The translations under genes and the position numbers were made by a program. A DNA stretch of 64,000 nt from Mesorhizobium huakuii (GTDB lineage Bacteria > Pseudomonadota > Alphaproteobacteria > Rhizobiales > Rhizobiaceae). Below the pieces are notes generated by a model, which was given only the letters and a program-made list of their open reading frames with translations, had not been told where the DNA came from and ran no database searches. The DNA is taken from contig NZ_BSNY01000047.1 of assembly GCF_030160235.1 (NCBI RefSeq), positions 248,001-312,000 on the forward strand. Reading direction: 5' to 3'. Shown piece by piece: positions 41,319 through 51,450 of this stretch. The stretch's first letter is position 1. Each line of letters starts with the position of its first letter.

Positions 41319-41380
41319 GATCTTCTCCGAAAACCGGGCTCCACTTTTCGCTTACGCGGTCCTGCGGTTCGGGATCATGG
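41315..41380. repeat. CCATGATC...GATCATGG dispersed palindromic repeat
   Basis: CCATGATC at the left and GATCATGG at the right bound an element with GAAAACCGGGCTCCACTTTTCG in the middle, the same core as at 27031-27101. It fills the gap between hslV and the GNAT gene, and its left end provides the GNAT start codon (CAT, 41316-41318, minus strand). Confidence 0.6.
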
Positions 41381-41389
41381 CCCGCCTTC

Positions 41390-41941
41390 TCAGGCGGCAT
41401 CGAGCGTTTCGACAACAAAGTTGTTGTTGGTGTAGACGCAGATGTCGGAGGCGATCTGCATCGCCTTGCGGGCGATCTCCTCGGCATCCTTGTCGGTGTC
41501 CATCAGCGCCCGTGCCGCGGCCAGCGCGTAATTGCCGCCCGAACCGATGGCCATGACCCCATGTTCGGGTTCGAGCACGTCGCCTGTACCGGTCAGCGCC
41601 AGCGAGACCGACTTGTCGGCCACCAGCATCATCGCCTCCAGCCGGCGCAGATAGCGGTCGGTGCGCCAGTCCTTGGCGAGCTCGACGCAGGCGCGCGTCA
41701 GCTGGTCGGGATATTGCTCGAGCTTGGCTTCCAGCCGTTCCAGCAGCGTGAAGGCGTCCGCGGTGGCGCCGGCAAAACCGGCAATCACATTGCCGCCCTT
41801 GCCGATGCGGCGCACCTTGCGGGCATTGCCCTTCATGATGGTCTGGCCAAGGCTGACCTGGCCGTCGCCGGCGATCACCACCTTGTTGCCCTTACGCACC
41901 GTCACGATGGTCGTGGCGTGCATGGTCAGATTATCAGACAT
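41390..41941 (-). CDS. hslV: ATP-dependent protease peptidase subunit HslV
   Basis: This proteasome-like threonine peptidase of 183 residues assembles as a dodecamer capped by HslU. The catalytic Thr follows a short propeptide (MSDNLTMHA, then [23 protein letters not shown]), so Thr10 should be the mature N-terminus. [15 protein letters not shown] is the conserved mid-segment. It is the first gene of the minus-strand operon and is divergent from hisB. Confidence 0.97.
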   Translation of the reverse strand: MSDNLTMHATTIVTVRKGNKVVIAGDGQVSLGQTIMKGNARKVRRIGKGGNVIAGFAGATADAFTLLERLEAKLEQYPDQLTRACVELAKDWRTDRYLRRLEAMMLVADKSVSLALTGTGDVLEPEHGVMAIGSGGNYALAAARALMDTDKDAEEIARKAMQIASDICVYTNNNFVVETLDAA

Positions 41942-42178
41942 TTATTGGCTCCGATTCGCGCGATCCCAAATGGCGATTGGCGCGGTACGAGTGATTTTAT
42001 CGGCCATATGTATGCATGGGACCAATGATTGCAAATCGCCTCTCCGGCAAGGCCGATACCGCTGTCCGAGGCAACTGGCAATCGCCGGATCATGCTGATA
42101 GAAGGCTTTCGTTTTCAAGCCGGTGAATGTTCGAAGCTCGTCTCTGCAGCTTTGAAACCCTGAGACAAGGACAAGGTC

Positions 42179-42778
42179 ATGGCGCCCCGTTCCGCCGAAG
42201 CCAGCCGCAAGACCAAGGAAACCGACATCTCGGTGTCGGTCCACGTCGACGGTTCGGGCAAATCCGATATCGCCACGGGTGTCGGCTTCTTCGACCATAT
42301 GCTCGACCAGCTCTCGCGCCATTCGCTGATCGACATGACGGTGAGGGCCAAGGGCGACCTGCACATAGACGACCACCACACGGTCGAGGACACCGGCATT
42401 GCGCTCGGCCAGGCCTTGACCAAGGCGTTGGGCGAACGGCGCGGCATCATGCGCTACGCCTCGATCGACCTTGCCATGGACGAGACGCTGACGCGCGCGG
42501 CGATCGACGTGTCCGGCCGGCCGTTCCTGGTCTGGAACGTGTCCTTCTCGTCGCCCAAGATCGGCACCTTCGACACCGAGCTGGTGCGTGAATTCTTCCA
42601 GGCGCTGGCGCAAAATGCCGGCATCACGCTGCATGTCACCAACCATTATGGCGCCAACAACCACCACATCGCCGAGACCTGCTTCAAGGCGGTGGCGCGC
42701 GCGCTGCGTGCAGCACTCGAGCCCGACCCGCGCCAGCCGGACGCGGTTCCCTCCACCAAGGGATCGTTGAAGGGATAG
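42179..42778 (+). CDS. hisB: Imidazoleglycerol-phosphate dehydratase HisB
   Basis: This enzyme of 199 residues dehydrates imidazole glycerol phosphate to imidazole acetol phosphate in histidine synthesis. The paired metal motifs [30 protein letters not shown] and [21 protein letters not shown] are all present. It is the monofunctional form without a phosphatase domain. It starts the his cluster, divergent from hslV across a 237-base gap in which I see no other gene. Confidence 0.97.
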   Translation: MAPRSAEASRKTKETDISVSVHVDGSGKSDIATGVGFFDHMLDQLSRHSLIDMTVRAKGDLHIDDHHTVEDTGIALGQALTKALGERRGIMRYASIDLAMDETLTRAAIDVSGRPFLVWNVSFSSPKIGTFDTELVREFFQALAQNAGITLHVTNHYGANNHHIAETCFKAVARALRAALEPDPRQPDAVPSTKGSLKG

Positions 42779-42781
42779 GCC

Positions 42782-43258
42782 ATGGCCACCTATGTCGTGA
42801 TGGAACCGCCCGGCCGCAGCGAGAAGGTCGACACAACGGCCTTTGTCCGCGACGGCTTCACCTGGCTCGGCCTGCTGGTGCCGCCGCTATGGCTTGCCTG
42901 GCACCGGTTGTGGATCGAGGCCGGACTTGCCTTCGTCGTCATGGCCCTGCTTTCGATGGCTGGCCAGAACCTTGGCCTTGGAGTGGCAAGTTCGCTGCTG
43001 TCGACGCTGGTTTCGTTCTATGTTGGCCTCGAGGGGCAGGGGTTGCGCATCGCGGCCCTGCGCCGGCGCGGCTGGCATGAATGGGGCGTGGTTCAGGCCG
43101 GCAGGCTCGATGATGCCGACATCCGCTATGCGCTGGACGTCGAGGGGCACGCGGAGGAAGCCGCGCCGCCGCCGCGTATCGTCCCTGACGCCGCCCTCGC
43201 CCGTCCGGCACAGCCGGGCATGGCGTTGGGCCTGACCCATATCCCGGGAAGACCCTGA
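42782..43258 (+). CDS. DUF2628 membrane protein in the his operon
   Basis: This protein of 158 residues begins [12 protein letters not shown] and has a hydrophobic core (about 27-90) with [19 protein letters not shown], typical of DUF2628. Its C-terminal third is polar and proline-rich. It is three bases after hisB and one base before hisH, so it is part of the same transcript. No histidine-pathway role is known or visible. Confidence 0.85.
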   Translation: MATYVVMEPPGRSEKVDTTAFVRDGFTWLGLLVPPLWLAWHRLWIEAGLAFVVMALLSMAGQNLGLGVASSLLSTLVSFYVGLEGQGLRIAALRRRGWHEWGVVQAGRLDDADIRYALDVEGHAEEAAPPPRIVPDAALARPAQPGMALGLTHIPGRP

Positions 43259-43259
43259 C

Positions 43260-43910
43260 ATGCGGGTAGCAATCATCGACTACGGCTCGGGCAATCTGCG
43301 CTCGGCCACCAAGGCCTTCGAGCGCGCCGCGCGCGAAGCCGGCATATCGGCCGAAATCGACCTGACGGCCGATGCCGGCCGGGTGCGCACGGCCGACCGC
43401 ATCGTCCTGCCCGGCGTCGGCGCCTATGCTGACTGCGCGGCCGGCCTGCGCGCCGTCGACGGCATGTGGGAAGCCGTCGAGGACGTCGCGATCGCCAAGG
43501 GCCGGCCCTTCCTCGGCATCTGCGTCGGCATGCAGTTGATGTCTGAGCGCGGCCTGGAAAAGACCATCACCCATGGCTTCGGCTGGATATCGGGCGACGT
43601 CAAGGAGATCACGCCCAGCGATCCGACGCTGAAAATCCCGCAGATCGGCTGGAACACGATCGAGCTCAGGCGCCAGCATCCGCTGTTTGCCGGCATCCCG
43701 ACGGGCGCGGCGGGGCTGCACGCCTATTTCGTCCATTCCTACCATCTCGACGCGAAAAAGCCGGACGAGGTTCTGGCAGTCGCCGACTATGGTGGCCCGG
43801 TGACGGCGGCCGTCGCCCGCGACAATCTCGTCGGCACGCAGTTCCATCCGGAGAAGAGCCAGGCGCTGGGTCTGGCGCTGATCACCAATTTCCTGCGCTG
43901 GAGGCCCTAG
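43260..43910 (+). CDS. hisH: Imidazole glycerol phosphate synthase subunit HisH
   Basis: This class I glutamine amidotransferase of 216 residues supplies ammonia to HisF. The catalytic Cys is in [13 protein letters not shown], and the His-Glu pair is in [10 protein letters not shown] near the C-terminus. The N-terminus [13 protein letters not shown] is standard. A partial dispersed repeat begins at its stop codon. Confidence 0.97.
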   Translation: MRVAIIDYGSGNLRSATKAFERAAREAGISAEIDLTADAGRVRTADRIVLPGVGAYADCAAGLRAVDGMWEAVEDVAIAKGRPFLGICVGMQLMSERGLEKTITHGFGWISGDVKEITPSDPTLKIPQIGWNTIELRRQHPLFAGIPTGAAGLHAYFVHSYHLDAKKPDEVLAVADYGGPVTAAVARDNLVGTQFHPEKSQALGLALITNFLRWRP

Positions 43911-43945
43911 CATGATCCCGAAAAGTGGACCGGTTTTCGTTGAGG
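43910..43945. repeat. Partial GCATGATCCCGAAAAGTG repeat between hisH and hisA
   Basis: GCATGATCCCGAAAAGTGG followed by ACCGGTTTTCG is one half of the dispersed palindrome at 27031-27101. It sits at the hisH stop, and its end abuts the GAGGG that serves as the ribosome-binding site of hisA. Confidence 0.55.
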
Positions 43946-43956
43946 GTGCCTGAATC

Positions 43957-44706
43957 GTGATCCTGTTCCCTGCCATCGACCTCAAGGACGGCCAATGCGT
44001 GCGCCTGAAGCACGGCGACATGGCGACCGCGACCATCTACAACGATGATCCCGCCGCGCAGGCAAAGGCCTTCGAGGACCAGGGCTTCGAATGGCTGCAC
44101 GTCGTCGACCTCAACGGTGCCTTCAAGGGCCAGAGCGTCAACAGCGCGGCGGTCGGCGCGATCCTCAAGGCGACGAAGAACCCGGTGCAGCTCGGCGGCG
44201 GCATCCGCACGCTGGCGCAGATCGAGGACTGGCTCGATCGGGGGCTGGCCCGCGTCATCCTCGGAACGGTGGCGGTGCGCGATCCCGATCTGGTCAGGCA
44301 GGCCTGCAAGGCTTTCCCGGGCAAGGTGGCCGTCGGCATCGACGTCAAGGGCGGCAAGGTGGCGGTCGAGGGCTGGGCCGAGGCGTCGAGCCTCGGTGTC
44401 GTCGAGCTGGCGAGGAAATTCGAGGGCGCCGGCGTGGCCGCCATCATCTATACCGACATCGACCGCGACGGCGTGCTGACCGGCATCAACTGGGACGCCA
44501 CCATCGACCTCGCCGAGGCCGTATCGATCCCGGTCATCGCTTCGGGCGGCCTCGCCTCGATCGCCGACATCGTGCGCATGACCATGCCCGACGCGCAGAA
44601 GCTCGAAGGCGCCATCTCCGGCCGCGCGCTCTATGACGGCCGTATCGATCCGGCCGAGGCGCTGGCGATCCTGAAGGGTCGGCCGGCGGCGGAGGCCAAA
44701 TCGTGA
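43957..44706 (+). CDS. hisA: Phosphoribosylformimino-5-aminoimidazole carboxamide ribotide isomerase HisA
   Basis: This TIM-barrel isomerase of 249 residues opens the ribose ring of ProFAR. The first catalytic Asp is in [16 protein letters not shown] and the second in [13 protein letters not shown]; phosphate-binding motifs LGGGIRT and VIASGGLAS are present. The start is GTG at 43957, preceded by GAGGG. The arginase-like gene overlaps its end by four bases. Confidence 0.97.
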   Translation: MILFPAIDLKDGQCVRLKHGDMATATIYNDDPAAQAKAFEDQGFEWLHVVDLNGAFKGQSVNSAAVGAILKATKNPVQLGGGIRTLAQIEDWLDRGLARVILGTVAVRDPDLVRQACKAFPGKVAVGIDVKGGKVAVEGWAEASSLGVVELARKFEGAGVAAIIYTDIDRDGVLTGINWDATIDLAEAVSIPVIASGGLASIADIVRMTMPDAQKLEGAISGRALYDGRIDPAEALAILKGRPAAEAKS

Positions 44707-45539
44707 AGATCACCATTATCCTGGCCTCCTATGACAGCGGCCACTATCACGGCGGCATGGGCCAGGGCCCGGACGCGCTGATTGCAGGCGGCCTGGTCGA
44801 CGCCCTGACCATTGCCGGCCACGAGGTCGCGGTCGCGGATATCGGCAGGGTCGGTGACGACCAAGAGCGCGAGATCGCAACCGGCTTTGCCGTCTGCAAC
44901 GCCGTCTCGGGCGAGGTCCGCATTGCCATCGACAGGGGACGGTTCCCCATCGTGCTCGCCGGAAACTGCCTGACGTCAGCCGGCGCGGTCGCCGGCGAGG
45001 GTGCCGATGCGATCATCTGGGCTGACCAGCATGGCGATCTCAACACGCCCGAGACCTCCATATACGGTTTTCTCGACGGCATGGCGCTGGCGACCGTGCT
45101 TGGCTTGTGCTGGCGCCCGATGGCAGGGGCCATTCCAGGCTTCAAGCCGATCGATCCATCGCGCTGCGTGCTCGTCAATGCCCGCGATCTCGATGCGGCC
45201 GAGGAAGAACTCCTCAAGACCTTGCCGGTGATCCGCACCGAATGCCCCGGCGTGGGATCGGCGACCGCAAGGCTGAAGGCCGCCGGCGCCAAAAGCGTGC
45301 ACATGCATCTCGATCTCGACGTTCATGATCCCAAGGAGCTGCAGGCCAATCGCTACGTCACGTCGGGCGGGCCAAGCCCCGGACAATTGCGCGACGCGGC
45401 CTGCGCCATGGCGCTTGCCGTTCCGGTCGTTGGCATCACTATTTCCGCTTACGATCCGGCTTTCGATGCGCAGGCTGAGGTGCCGCCGCGGGTCGGACGG
45501 CTGCTCAACGATCTCATCGCCACGATAGAGGGCCGCTGA
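44703..45539 (+). CDS. Arginase/agmatinase-family protein embedded in the his operon
   Basis: This ureohydrolase-fold protein of 278 residues keeps most metal-site motifs: [14 protein letters not shown] (Asp-x-His-x-Asp), HLDLDVHDP (two Asp) and ISAYDP. The first motif, normally GGDHS with a metal-binding His, reads AGNCLTSAG, so that His is replaced by Cys. GTG at 44703 overlaps the hisA stop and its own stop overlaps hisF, which indicates tight coupling. Hydrolysis of a guanidino or formimino compound is possible; the true substrate is unknown. A link to histidine metabolism rests on position only. Confidence 0.85.
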   Translation: MKITIILASYDSGHYHGGMGQGPDALIAGGLVDALTIAGHEVAVADIGRVGDDQEREIATGFAVCNAVSGEVRIAIDRGRFPIVLAGNCLTSAGAVAGEGADAIIWADQHGDLNTPETSIYGFLDGMALATVLGLCWRPMAGAIPGFKPIDPSRCVLVNARDLDAAEEELLKTLPVIRTECPGVGSATARLKAAGAKSVHMHLDLDVHDPKELQANRYVTSGGPSPGQLRDAACAMALAVPVVGITISAYDPAFDAQAEVPPRVGRLLNDLIATIEGR

Positions 45540-46330
45540 TGCTGAAAGCCCGCGTCATCCCATGCCTCGACGTCAAGGACGGCCGCGTCGTCAAGGGCGT
45601 CAACTTCGTCGACCTCATCGACGCCGGCGACCCGGTCGAGGCGGCCAAGGCCTATGACGCCGCCGGTGCCGACGAGCTCTGCTTTCTCGACATCACGGCT
45701 TCATCGGACAACCGTGAAACCATCTTCGATGTCATCGCCCGCACCGCCGAGCAGTGCTTCATGCCGCTGACCGTCGGCGGCGGCGTGCGCCAGGTCGCCG
45801 ACATCAGGAAGCTGCTTCTGGCCGGCGCCGACAAGGTGTCGATCAACACGGCGGCGGTGAAGAACCCGGATTTCGTCGCCGAAGCCGCCGACAAGTTCGG
45901 CAACCAGTGCATCGTCGTCGCCATCGACGCCAAGAAGGTCTCCGGTGCCGGCGAGGCCGACCGCTGGGAGATCTTCACCCATGGCGGGCGCGAAAAGACC
46001 GGCATCGACGCGATCGAATTCGCCCGCAAAATGGTCGATCGCGGCGCCGGCGAGATCCTGCTGACCTCGATGGACCGCGACGGCACCAAGGCCGGCTACG
46101 ACATCGCGCTGACGCGTGCGATCGCTGACGCGGTGCGCGCGCCGGTCATCGCTTCGGGCGGCGTCGGCACGCTGGATCACCTGGTCGAAGGCATTCGCGA
46201 CGGCCATGCCGGCGCGGTGCTGGCGGCCTCCATCTTTCACTTCGGCACCTACACAATCGCCCAGGCCAAGGCGCATATGGCCGCGGCGGGGTTGCCGATG
46301 CGGCTGGACTCCTCGGGCGATCGGCCCTAG
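45539..46330 (+). CDS. hisF: Imidazole glycerol phosphate synthase subunit HisF
   Basis: This TIM-barrel cyclase of 263 residues joins with HisH to make imidazole glycerol phosphate and AICAR. The first catalytic Asp is in [18 protein letters not shown] and the second in [24 protein letters not shown] and [11 protein letters not shown] bind phosphate. The start overlaps the preceding stop (TGATG). Confidence 0.97.
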   Translation: MLKARVIPCLDVKDGRVVKGVNFVDLIDAGDPVEAAKAYDAAGADELCFLDITASSDNRETIFDVIARTAEQCFMPLTVGGGVRQVADIRKLLLAGADKVSINTAAVKNPDFVAEAADKFGNQCIVVAIDAKKVSGAGEADRWEIFTHGGREKTGIDAIEFARKMVDRGAGEILLTSMDRDGTKAGYDIALTRAIADAVRAPVIASGGVGTLDHLVEGIRDGHAGAVLAASIFHFGTYTIAQAKAHMAAAGLPMRLDSSGDRP

Positions 46331-46363
46331 AGCCTGTCCGGCTAAGAAAAGGGCCTAGGCGCC

Positions 46364-46687
46364 ATGGCTGAATTTTCGTTCTCCGATCTGGAGACAATCA
46401 TCAGGGACCGCGCCCATTCCGGCGACCCGGAGTCCTGGACGGCGAAACTGTTCGCGCGCGGCATCGACAAGGCGGCCCAGAAGCTTGGCGAGGAGGCGGT
46501 CGAGACGGTGATTGCCGCCGTCAAGGGCGACAGACAGGGCCTCGTTTCCGAAAGTGCCGATCTTATATATCATTGGCTCGTCGTTCTCGGCCTCTCGGGT
46601 GTTCCGTTGAGTGACGTGCTCAAGGAGCTCGAAAGCCGCACCGGGCGTTCGGGCATCGCCGAGAAGGCGTCACGGCCCAAGGGCTGA
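46364..46687 (+). CDS. hisE: Phosphoribosyl-ATP pyrophosphatase HisE
   Basis: This alpha-helical MazG-like enzyme of 107 residues hydrolyses phosphoribosyl-ATP to phosphoribosyl-AMP. The motif KKL-like [15 protein letters not shown] and the [13 protein letters not shown] helix carry the metal-binding acidic residues. It is not fused to HisI. It follows hisF by 33 bases, closing the his genes in this window. Confidence 0.95.
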   Translation: MAEFSFSDLETIIRDRAHSGDPESWTAKLFARGIDKAAQKLGEEAVETVIAAVKGDRQGLVSESADLIYHWLVVLGLSGVPLSDVLKELESRTGRSGIAEKASRPKG

Positions 46688-46711
46688 CCGCGAGGGAGGG
46701 CAGGTATCTCG

Positions 46712-47671
46712 ATGGATCAGCTCGCGCCAACCGAGAAATATTCCCCCTTTCGTTTCTTCTCGGCCGAGCAATGGTCGCAATTTCGCGCCGATACGCCTCT
46801 GACGCTGAGCGAAGACGAGTTCCGCCGCCTGCGTTCGCTAAACGATCCGGTCGACCTCGAGGAGGTCAAGCGCATCTATCTGTCGCTGTCGCGGCTTCTG
46901 TCCGCCCATGTCGAGGCGAGCCAGCTCTTGTTCCGGCAGCGCCAGGCCTTCTTCAACGCCGTCGATATCGTCAAGACGCCGTTCATCATCGGCATCGCCG
47001 GCTCCGTCGCCGTCGGCAAATCGACCACCGCGCGCGTGCTGAAGGAGCTTCTGGCACGCTGGCCTTCGAGCCCCAAGGTCGATCTCATCACCACCGATGG
47101 CTTCCTTTTGCCCAATGAGGTGCTGCGCCGCGAGAACCTGATGGAACGCAAGGGCTTTCCCGACAGTTACGACGTCGGCGCGCTGCTGCGTTTCCTCTCA
47201 GGCATCAAGTCGGGGCTGCCCGATGTCCGCGCGCCCGTCTATTCGCACCTTACCTATGACGTCATTCCCGGCGAGTTCGTCACCATCGACCGGCCCGACA
47301 TCCTGATCTTCGAAGGCATCAATGTCCTGCAGCCGGGCAAACTGCCGCAGGACGGGAAGATCGTGCCCTTCCTGTCCGATTTTTTCGACTTCGCCATCTA
47401 TATCGATGCTGACGAGAAGCTGATCCACGAATGGTACATCTCGCGCTTCATGCGGCTGCGCGAGACCGCCTTTCGCAATCCGGACTCGTTCTTCCATCGC
47501 TACTCGCAGCTTTCAGAGGAAGCGGCGCGCGCGATTGCCGAAGGCCTGTGGTCCAACATCAATCTGAAGAATTTGCGCGAGAACATCCTGCCGACGTGCG
47601 CCCGCGCCGACCTCATCCTGCGCAAGGGCGCCGACCATCTGGTCCAGGAAGTGGCGCTGCGCAAACTTTAG
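46712..47671 (+). CDS. coaA: Type I pantothenate kinase CoaA
   Basis: This kinase of 319 residues phosphorylates pantothenate, the first step of coenzyme A synthesis. The P-loop is [17 protein letters not shown] near residue 92. [15 protein letters not shown] and [21 protein letters not shown] are the substrate region of the bacterial type I family. It follows hisE by 24 bases and may share its transcript. Confidence 0.97.
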   Translation: MDQLAPTEKYSPFRFFSAEQWSQFRADTPLTLSEDEFRRLRSLNDPVDLEEVKRIYLSLSRLLSAHVEASQLLFRQRQAFFNAVDIVKTPFIIGIAGSVAVGKSTTARVLKELLARWPSSPKVDLITTDGFLLPNEVLRRENLMERKGFPDSYDVGALLRFLSGIKSGLPDVRAPVYSHLTYDVIPGEFVTIDRPDILIFEGINVLQPGKLPQDGKIVPFLSDFFDFAIYIDADEKLIHEWYISRFMRLRETAFRNPDSFFHRYSQLSEEAARAIAEGLWSNINLKNLRENILPTCARADLILRKGADHLVQEVALRKL

Positions 47672-47688
47672 ACTGGCCGGATACCGAA

Positions 47689-47719
47689 GTGGCGGCCCCG
47701 CCTCCGGCAGGTCCGCCAC
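47689..47719. terminator. Possible bidirectional hairpin between convergent coaA and Do-protease genes
   Basis: GTGGCGG (47689-47695) and CCGCCAC (47713-47719) form a seven-base stem with a GC-rich 17-base loop, placed between two convergent stop codons. No T-run follows, so it is a weak terminator candidate. Confidence 0.3.
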
Positions 47720-47748
47720 CTCGACGTTCATCTCATCCGCATCGCGGT

Positions 47749-49290
47749 TCAGCCATTGGCGAACGGCACCGCGACATAGAGCTGGCCGCCGTCGCGTTCG
47801 ACCAAAAGCAGCACCGACTTGCGGCCCGACTTGCTGGCCTGCGCGATCGCCTGCGTGACCTGCTTGGCGCTCTTCACCGGGGCCTGGTTGACGGCGACGA
47901 TGATATCGCCGGGCTGAATGCCGGCAGCGGCGGCCGCCTTGTCGGGACTGACGCGCGCAACCACCGCGCCATGCTCGTTGGCGGCGAGGTTCATTTCCTG
48001 GCGAATGTCGGGCGTGATGTCCATCAGGCCAAGTCCGATCGCAGGCGCGCGGGAGCCCTGCTCGGCGCTCGGCGTGCCGGAATCGTCCGCCGATGCCGTC
48101 TTCACATCGTCGCTGTTTTGCCCGACGTCGACGGAAATCTGCATGGCCTTGCCCTTACGCCAGACATCAAGCGTTTCCTTGGCGCCGGGCGCGACATCGG
48201 CGACGGCTCGTGACAGGTCCTTGGGATCCTTCACGTCCTGTCCGGCGAAGCCGGTGATGACGTCGCCGGCCTCGACGCCGGCGCTGGCGGCGGGCGAGCT
48301 GTCATTGACCTTCGAAACCAGCGCGCCGCCGGGATGATCGAGTCCGATGGCGCTAGCCACGTCCGGCGTCACCTCTTGGATCTCGACGCCGAGATAGCCG
48401 TACTGGATGGAACCGTCCTTCATCAGCTTGGCGACGACCTTTTGTGCCTGGTCCGACGGGATGGCGAAGCCGACGCCGACACTGCCGCCATTGGGCGAAT
48501 AGATCGCCGTGTTGATGCCAACGACATTGCCGTTCACATCCACGAGCGGGCCACCGGAATTGCCATGGTTGATCGGCGCGTCGATCTGGATGAAGTCGTC
48601 GAACGGCCCGCTATGCAGGTCGCGGCCGCGTGCCGAAACGATGCCGGCGGTGACCGTGGTGCCGATGCCGAACGGATTGCCGATCGCCAGAACCTGGTCG
48701 CCGGTCATCAGCCTGTCGGAATCGCCCCATTTGACCGTCGGCAAGGGCTTGTCGGATTTGACCTTGAGCACGGCGAGGTCGTTCTTGGCGTCGCGGCCGA
48801 CAAGCTTGGCAGGAAGTTCGGTGCCGTCATCGAGCGTCACCTTGATCGAAGAGGCGCCGTCGACGACGTGATTGTTGGTGACGATGGTGCCGTCGGCACC
48901 GACGATGAAGCCGGAACCGAGCGCCTCGGCGCGCGGGGCCTGTTGAGGCGGCGTCTGCGGAGCGGGCATGCCCTGGTCACCGAAGAACTGGCGGAAATAC
49001 TGGTCGAACGGCGAGTTGCCGAGAGGCATGCCGTCATCGGCGCCTGCCGGCTGCGCCTTCATGATGGTGGTGACCGTGACCACCGCCGGCTTGTCGGCCG
49101 CCACGATCGGCGCGAACGAGCCGTTCGGGGCCGTTATTCCGGCAACCGGGGTCTGGGTTGTCGCGACAATTTTGCTGACGCCGGTGCTGTTCGCGCTCTG
49201 GGCGAACGAGACGACGACGGGGGAGATGATCAGCGCAGCGCCCAGCAGGGCGGCGACGCGATGCCTACGAAGAATACCAAGAGGTGACAT
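47749..49290 (-). CDS. Do-type periplasmic serine protease (DegP/HtrA family)
   Basis: This envelope protease of 513 residues has an N-terminal signal or anchor (hydrophobic about 12-32), a trypsin-like domain with the triad His (TNNHVVDGA), Asp (KNDLAVLKV) and Ser (HGNSGGPLVDVNG), and two PDZ domains (about 285-375 and 405-505). It should degrade or refold misfolded periplasmic proteins. It is a single-gene unit. A 196-base gap upstream holds its promoter and nothing else I can identify. Confidence 0.94.
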   Translation of the reverse strand: MSPLGILRRHRVAALLGAALIISPVVVSFAQSANSTGVSKIVATTQTPVAGITAPNGSFAPIVAADKPAVVTVTTIMKAQPAGADDGMPLGNSPFDQYFRQFFGDQGMPAPQTPPQQAPRAEALGSGFIVGADGTIVTNNHVVDGASSIKVTLDDGTELPAKLVGRDAKNDLAVLKVKSDKPLPTVKWGDSDRLMTGDQVLAIGNPFGIGTTVTAGIVSARGRDLHSGPFDDFIQIDAPINHGNSGGPLVDVNGNVVGINTAIYSPNGGSVGVGFAIPSDQAQKVVAKLMKDGSIQYGYLGVEIQEVTPDVASAIGLDHPGGALVSKVNDSSPAASAGVEAGDVITGFAGQDVKDPKDLSRAVADVAPGAKETLDVWRKGKAMQISVDVGQNSDDVKTASADDSGTPSAEQGSRAPAIGLGLMDITPDIRQEMNLAANEHGAVVARVSPDKAAAAAGIQPGDIIVAVNQAPVKSAKQVTQAIAQASKSGRKSVLLLVERDGGQLYVAVPFANG

Positions 49291-49486
49291 GGTCGTTCTG
49301 TCCGGGCGAGGGTTGATCCGGCGCCGCGGGCATCTTGGGAGGAAGCGCCCGTCGGCGTGTCGACGACCGGGTTGCCTGTCTCGCCGTACATGGCGCCGGC
49401 CGGATCGACACTAGGCTATCTAGGGTGCCGATCGGCCCGAATTAGGGTTTTTGGCCGACCTTACGAAGATTTAATTCAAGGAGCGC

Positions 49487-50209
49487 TCACGGATCGTCAT
49501 GCCGGCGCAGATAGTCGGTGGAAATCTCACGCATCCGCTTGCCGTCGAAACTCGGCCCATGGCCGCCATGGCCGATGCGGATCGGCAGGTCGAGCAGCCG
49601 CCGCATGGTGCTGACATAGGCGGCCCGGTCGGAATCCGGCAGCGAGTCGATCAGCGTGTCGTCGTAGATGGCGTCGCCGCTGAAAAACAGCCCGTCGGCC
49701 TCGTCGAACAGCGCGATCGAATCCGGTGAATGCCCGGGCAGGTGCAGCACGCGCAATTGCCGGTCGCCGAGATCGACCACGTCGCCCTCGTCCAGCGTCC
49801 GCGTCAGCGGTGCCGAGGGGATCTTGTAGTCGGCGGCCTTCCAGCCAGGCGCCGGCAATTTCGAGACGGCGCCTTCGAGGTCATGGAACATCCAGGCATA
49901 GGTCGCCGCCTCATCCATGCTCTCGAATTGGGTCGCGCTCATCCTCGGTCCGGCCCGCCACGAGAACTCATGAAGCGAGCCGACATGGTCGAGATGGATA
50001 TGCGTGGCGACGACCAGCAGCGGTTTGCCCCGCGGCGTCTCGATCTGCGGCGCCAGCGGACAGATGCCCATGCCGGTGTCGACCAAAAGGTCGGCGTCGC
50101 GGCCACGCAGATGCCAGATGTTGGCGCGCACATAGTCATGCACGAACGGCTCTGTCAGCATCGTCGTCCTGTCGTCGACGATGCTCTTGCTGAACCAGGA
50201 AGCCTGCAT
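49487..50209 (-). CDS. MBL-fold metallo-hydrolase
   Basis: This hydrolase of 240 residues has the metallo-beta-lactamase fold with the metal motif THIHLDHVGS (HxHxDH) near residue 88, a third ligand region LHLPGHSPDS, the bridging Asp in FFSGDAIYDD, and GHGGHGPSF near the end. The substrate is unknown; glyoxalase-like or lactonase-like roles are options. Its start codon overlaps the stop of the phosphofructokinase gene (TGATG). Confidence 0.88.
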   Translation of the reverse strand: MQASWFSKSIVDDRTTMLTEPFVHDYVRANIWHLRGRDADLLVDTGMGICPLAPQIETPRGKPLLVVATHIHLDHVGSLHEFSWRAGPRMSATQFESMDEAATYAWMFHDLEGAVSKLPAPGWKAADYKIPSAPLTRTLDEGDVVDLGDRQLRVLHLPGHSPDSIALFDEADGLFFSGDAIYDDTLIDSLPDSDRAAYVSTMRRLLDLPIRIGHGGHGPSFDGKRMREISTDYLRRHDDP

Positions 50210-51375
50210 CAGACGAAAGGCTTCCCGACCTTGTATTTTTCCGGCACCAGCCGCTTGAGGTAGGCCATGCCGGCCTCGGACAGCTGGTTGACCTCGGGCT
50301 TCATGAAATCGTCCGGCATGTGGCGGGTCTTGCCGGCGACGTTCTTCAGCGGCACCTTCTTCAGCACCGTCTTTGTGCCGTCATATTGCAGCGCCACCGA
50401 GCCGCCGCCCTGTTCGGCGACGGAGACGGCGAAGGCGCCGGCATCGAAGGCCTCCTGCGCGTCGACGGCGCTGATGGCGCCGACATAGCCGCGCGGCATG
50501 TAGCCGAGCGCGTCGACGCGGGCCCGCTTGCCCGGCAGGCCTTCGGCCAACGCGCGTTCGAGGGCCGCCGGCAGATCGCTGCCCGACAATTTGACGTTGC
50601 CATGCGCGTCGCGCTCGAGCTTCTCCGGCGGCACCAGGCTTTCGACCAGCGCCTTGCCATCGGCGGTGCTTACCCCTTCCGAGACGGCGACGATGCAGCG
50701 CTTGTGGCGGTCGAGCGTGGCGCGCACGTCGTCGATGAAGCCCGCGGCCGAGAACGGCCGCTCCGGCACGTAGACCAAATGCGGGCCGCTGTCGGGATCG
50801 AGCTGCCAGGCGGCGGCCGCCGCGGTGAGAAAACCGGCATGCCGGCCCATGACGATGCCGACATAGATGCCGGGCAAAGCACGGAAATCGAGATCGACGG
50901 AGAGGAAGGCGCCGGCGACGAACTCGGCCGCCGAGATGAAGCCCGGCGTATGGTCGTTTTCCTCGAGATCGTTGTCGATGGTTTTCGGCGCATGCACGAA
51001 GGCGATCGAGCCGCCGGCGGCATCGGTCAGGATCTGCTGCGTGCCCGACGTGTCATTGCCGCCGATATAGATGAAGGCATCGGCGCCGGCCTTCTTCAGG
51101 CCGTTGAGGATGACATCGCAATAGGCGGCATCCGGCTTGTCGCGCGTCGAGCCGAGCGCCGCGCTCGGCGTTCCGGCGATCAGCCGCAGCCGGTCTTCCG
51201 GAATGGCGGAGAGGTCGACATAGTTGCCGTCGCGGATGCCGCGCACGCCATGGATGGATCCCAACACCTTGGCGCCGGGATGCCGCTTGCGGATCTCCAG
51301 CGTGGCGCCGACCACCGTCTGGTTGATGACGGCGGTCGGGCCGCCGCCTTGCGCGATGACAAAAGTTCCGGCCAT
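50209..51375 (-). CDS. pfp: Pyrophosphate-dependent 6-phosphofructokinase
   Basis: This kinase of 388 residues phosphorylates fructose 6-phosphate. Two positions point to PPi rather than ATP as donor: GGNDT has Asp where ATP enzymes have Gly (GGDGS), and APKTIDNDLEEND has Lys where ATP enzymes have Gly (PGTIDND). The N-terminus is FVIAQGGGPTAVINQTVVG. The ATG at 51375 is chosen at the first beta strand. The PPi reaction is reversible, so it could also serve gluconeogenesis. A dispersed repeat lies just upstream. Confidence 0.9.
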   Translation of the reverse strand: MAGTFVIAQGGGPTAVINQTVVGATLEIRKRHPGAKVLGSIHGVRGIRDGNYVDLSAIPEDRLRLIAGTPSAALGSTRDKPDAAYCDVILNGLKKAGADAFIYIGGNDTSGTQQILTDAAGGSIAFVHAPKTIDNDLEENDHTPGFISAAEFVAGAFLSVDLDFRALPGIYVGIVMGRHAGFLTAAAAAWQLDPDSGPHLVYVPERPFSAAGFIDDVRATLDRHKRCIVAVSEGVSTADGKALVESLVPPEKLERDAHGNVKLSGSDLPAALERALAEGLPGKRARVDALGYMPRGYVGAISAVDAQEAFDAGAFAVSVAEQGGGSVALQYDGTKTVLKKVPLKNVAGKTRHMPDDFMKPEVNQLSEAGMAYLKRLVPEKYKVGKPFV

Positions 51376-51450
51376 TCCTGACGTCTCCCGAGGCGATGAA
51401 TTCGCAGGCACCTTCGCCTGTCTTTCGCTGTCGTGCAACGGGGGAGTCCG

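Noticed and set aside
42060-42180. Heat-shock (RpoH) promoter for hslV
   Set aside because: A CTTGAA box occurs on the minus strand (42119-42114), but no acceptable -10 element lies at proper spacing, so I did not list it.
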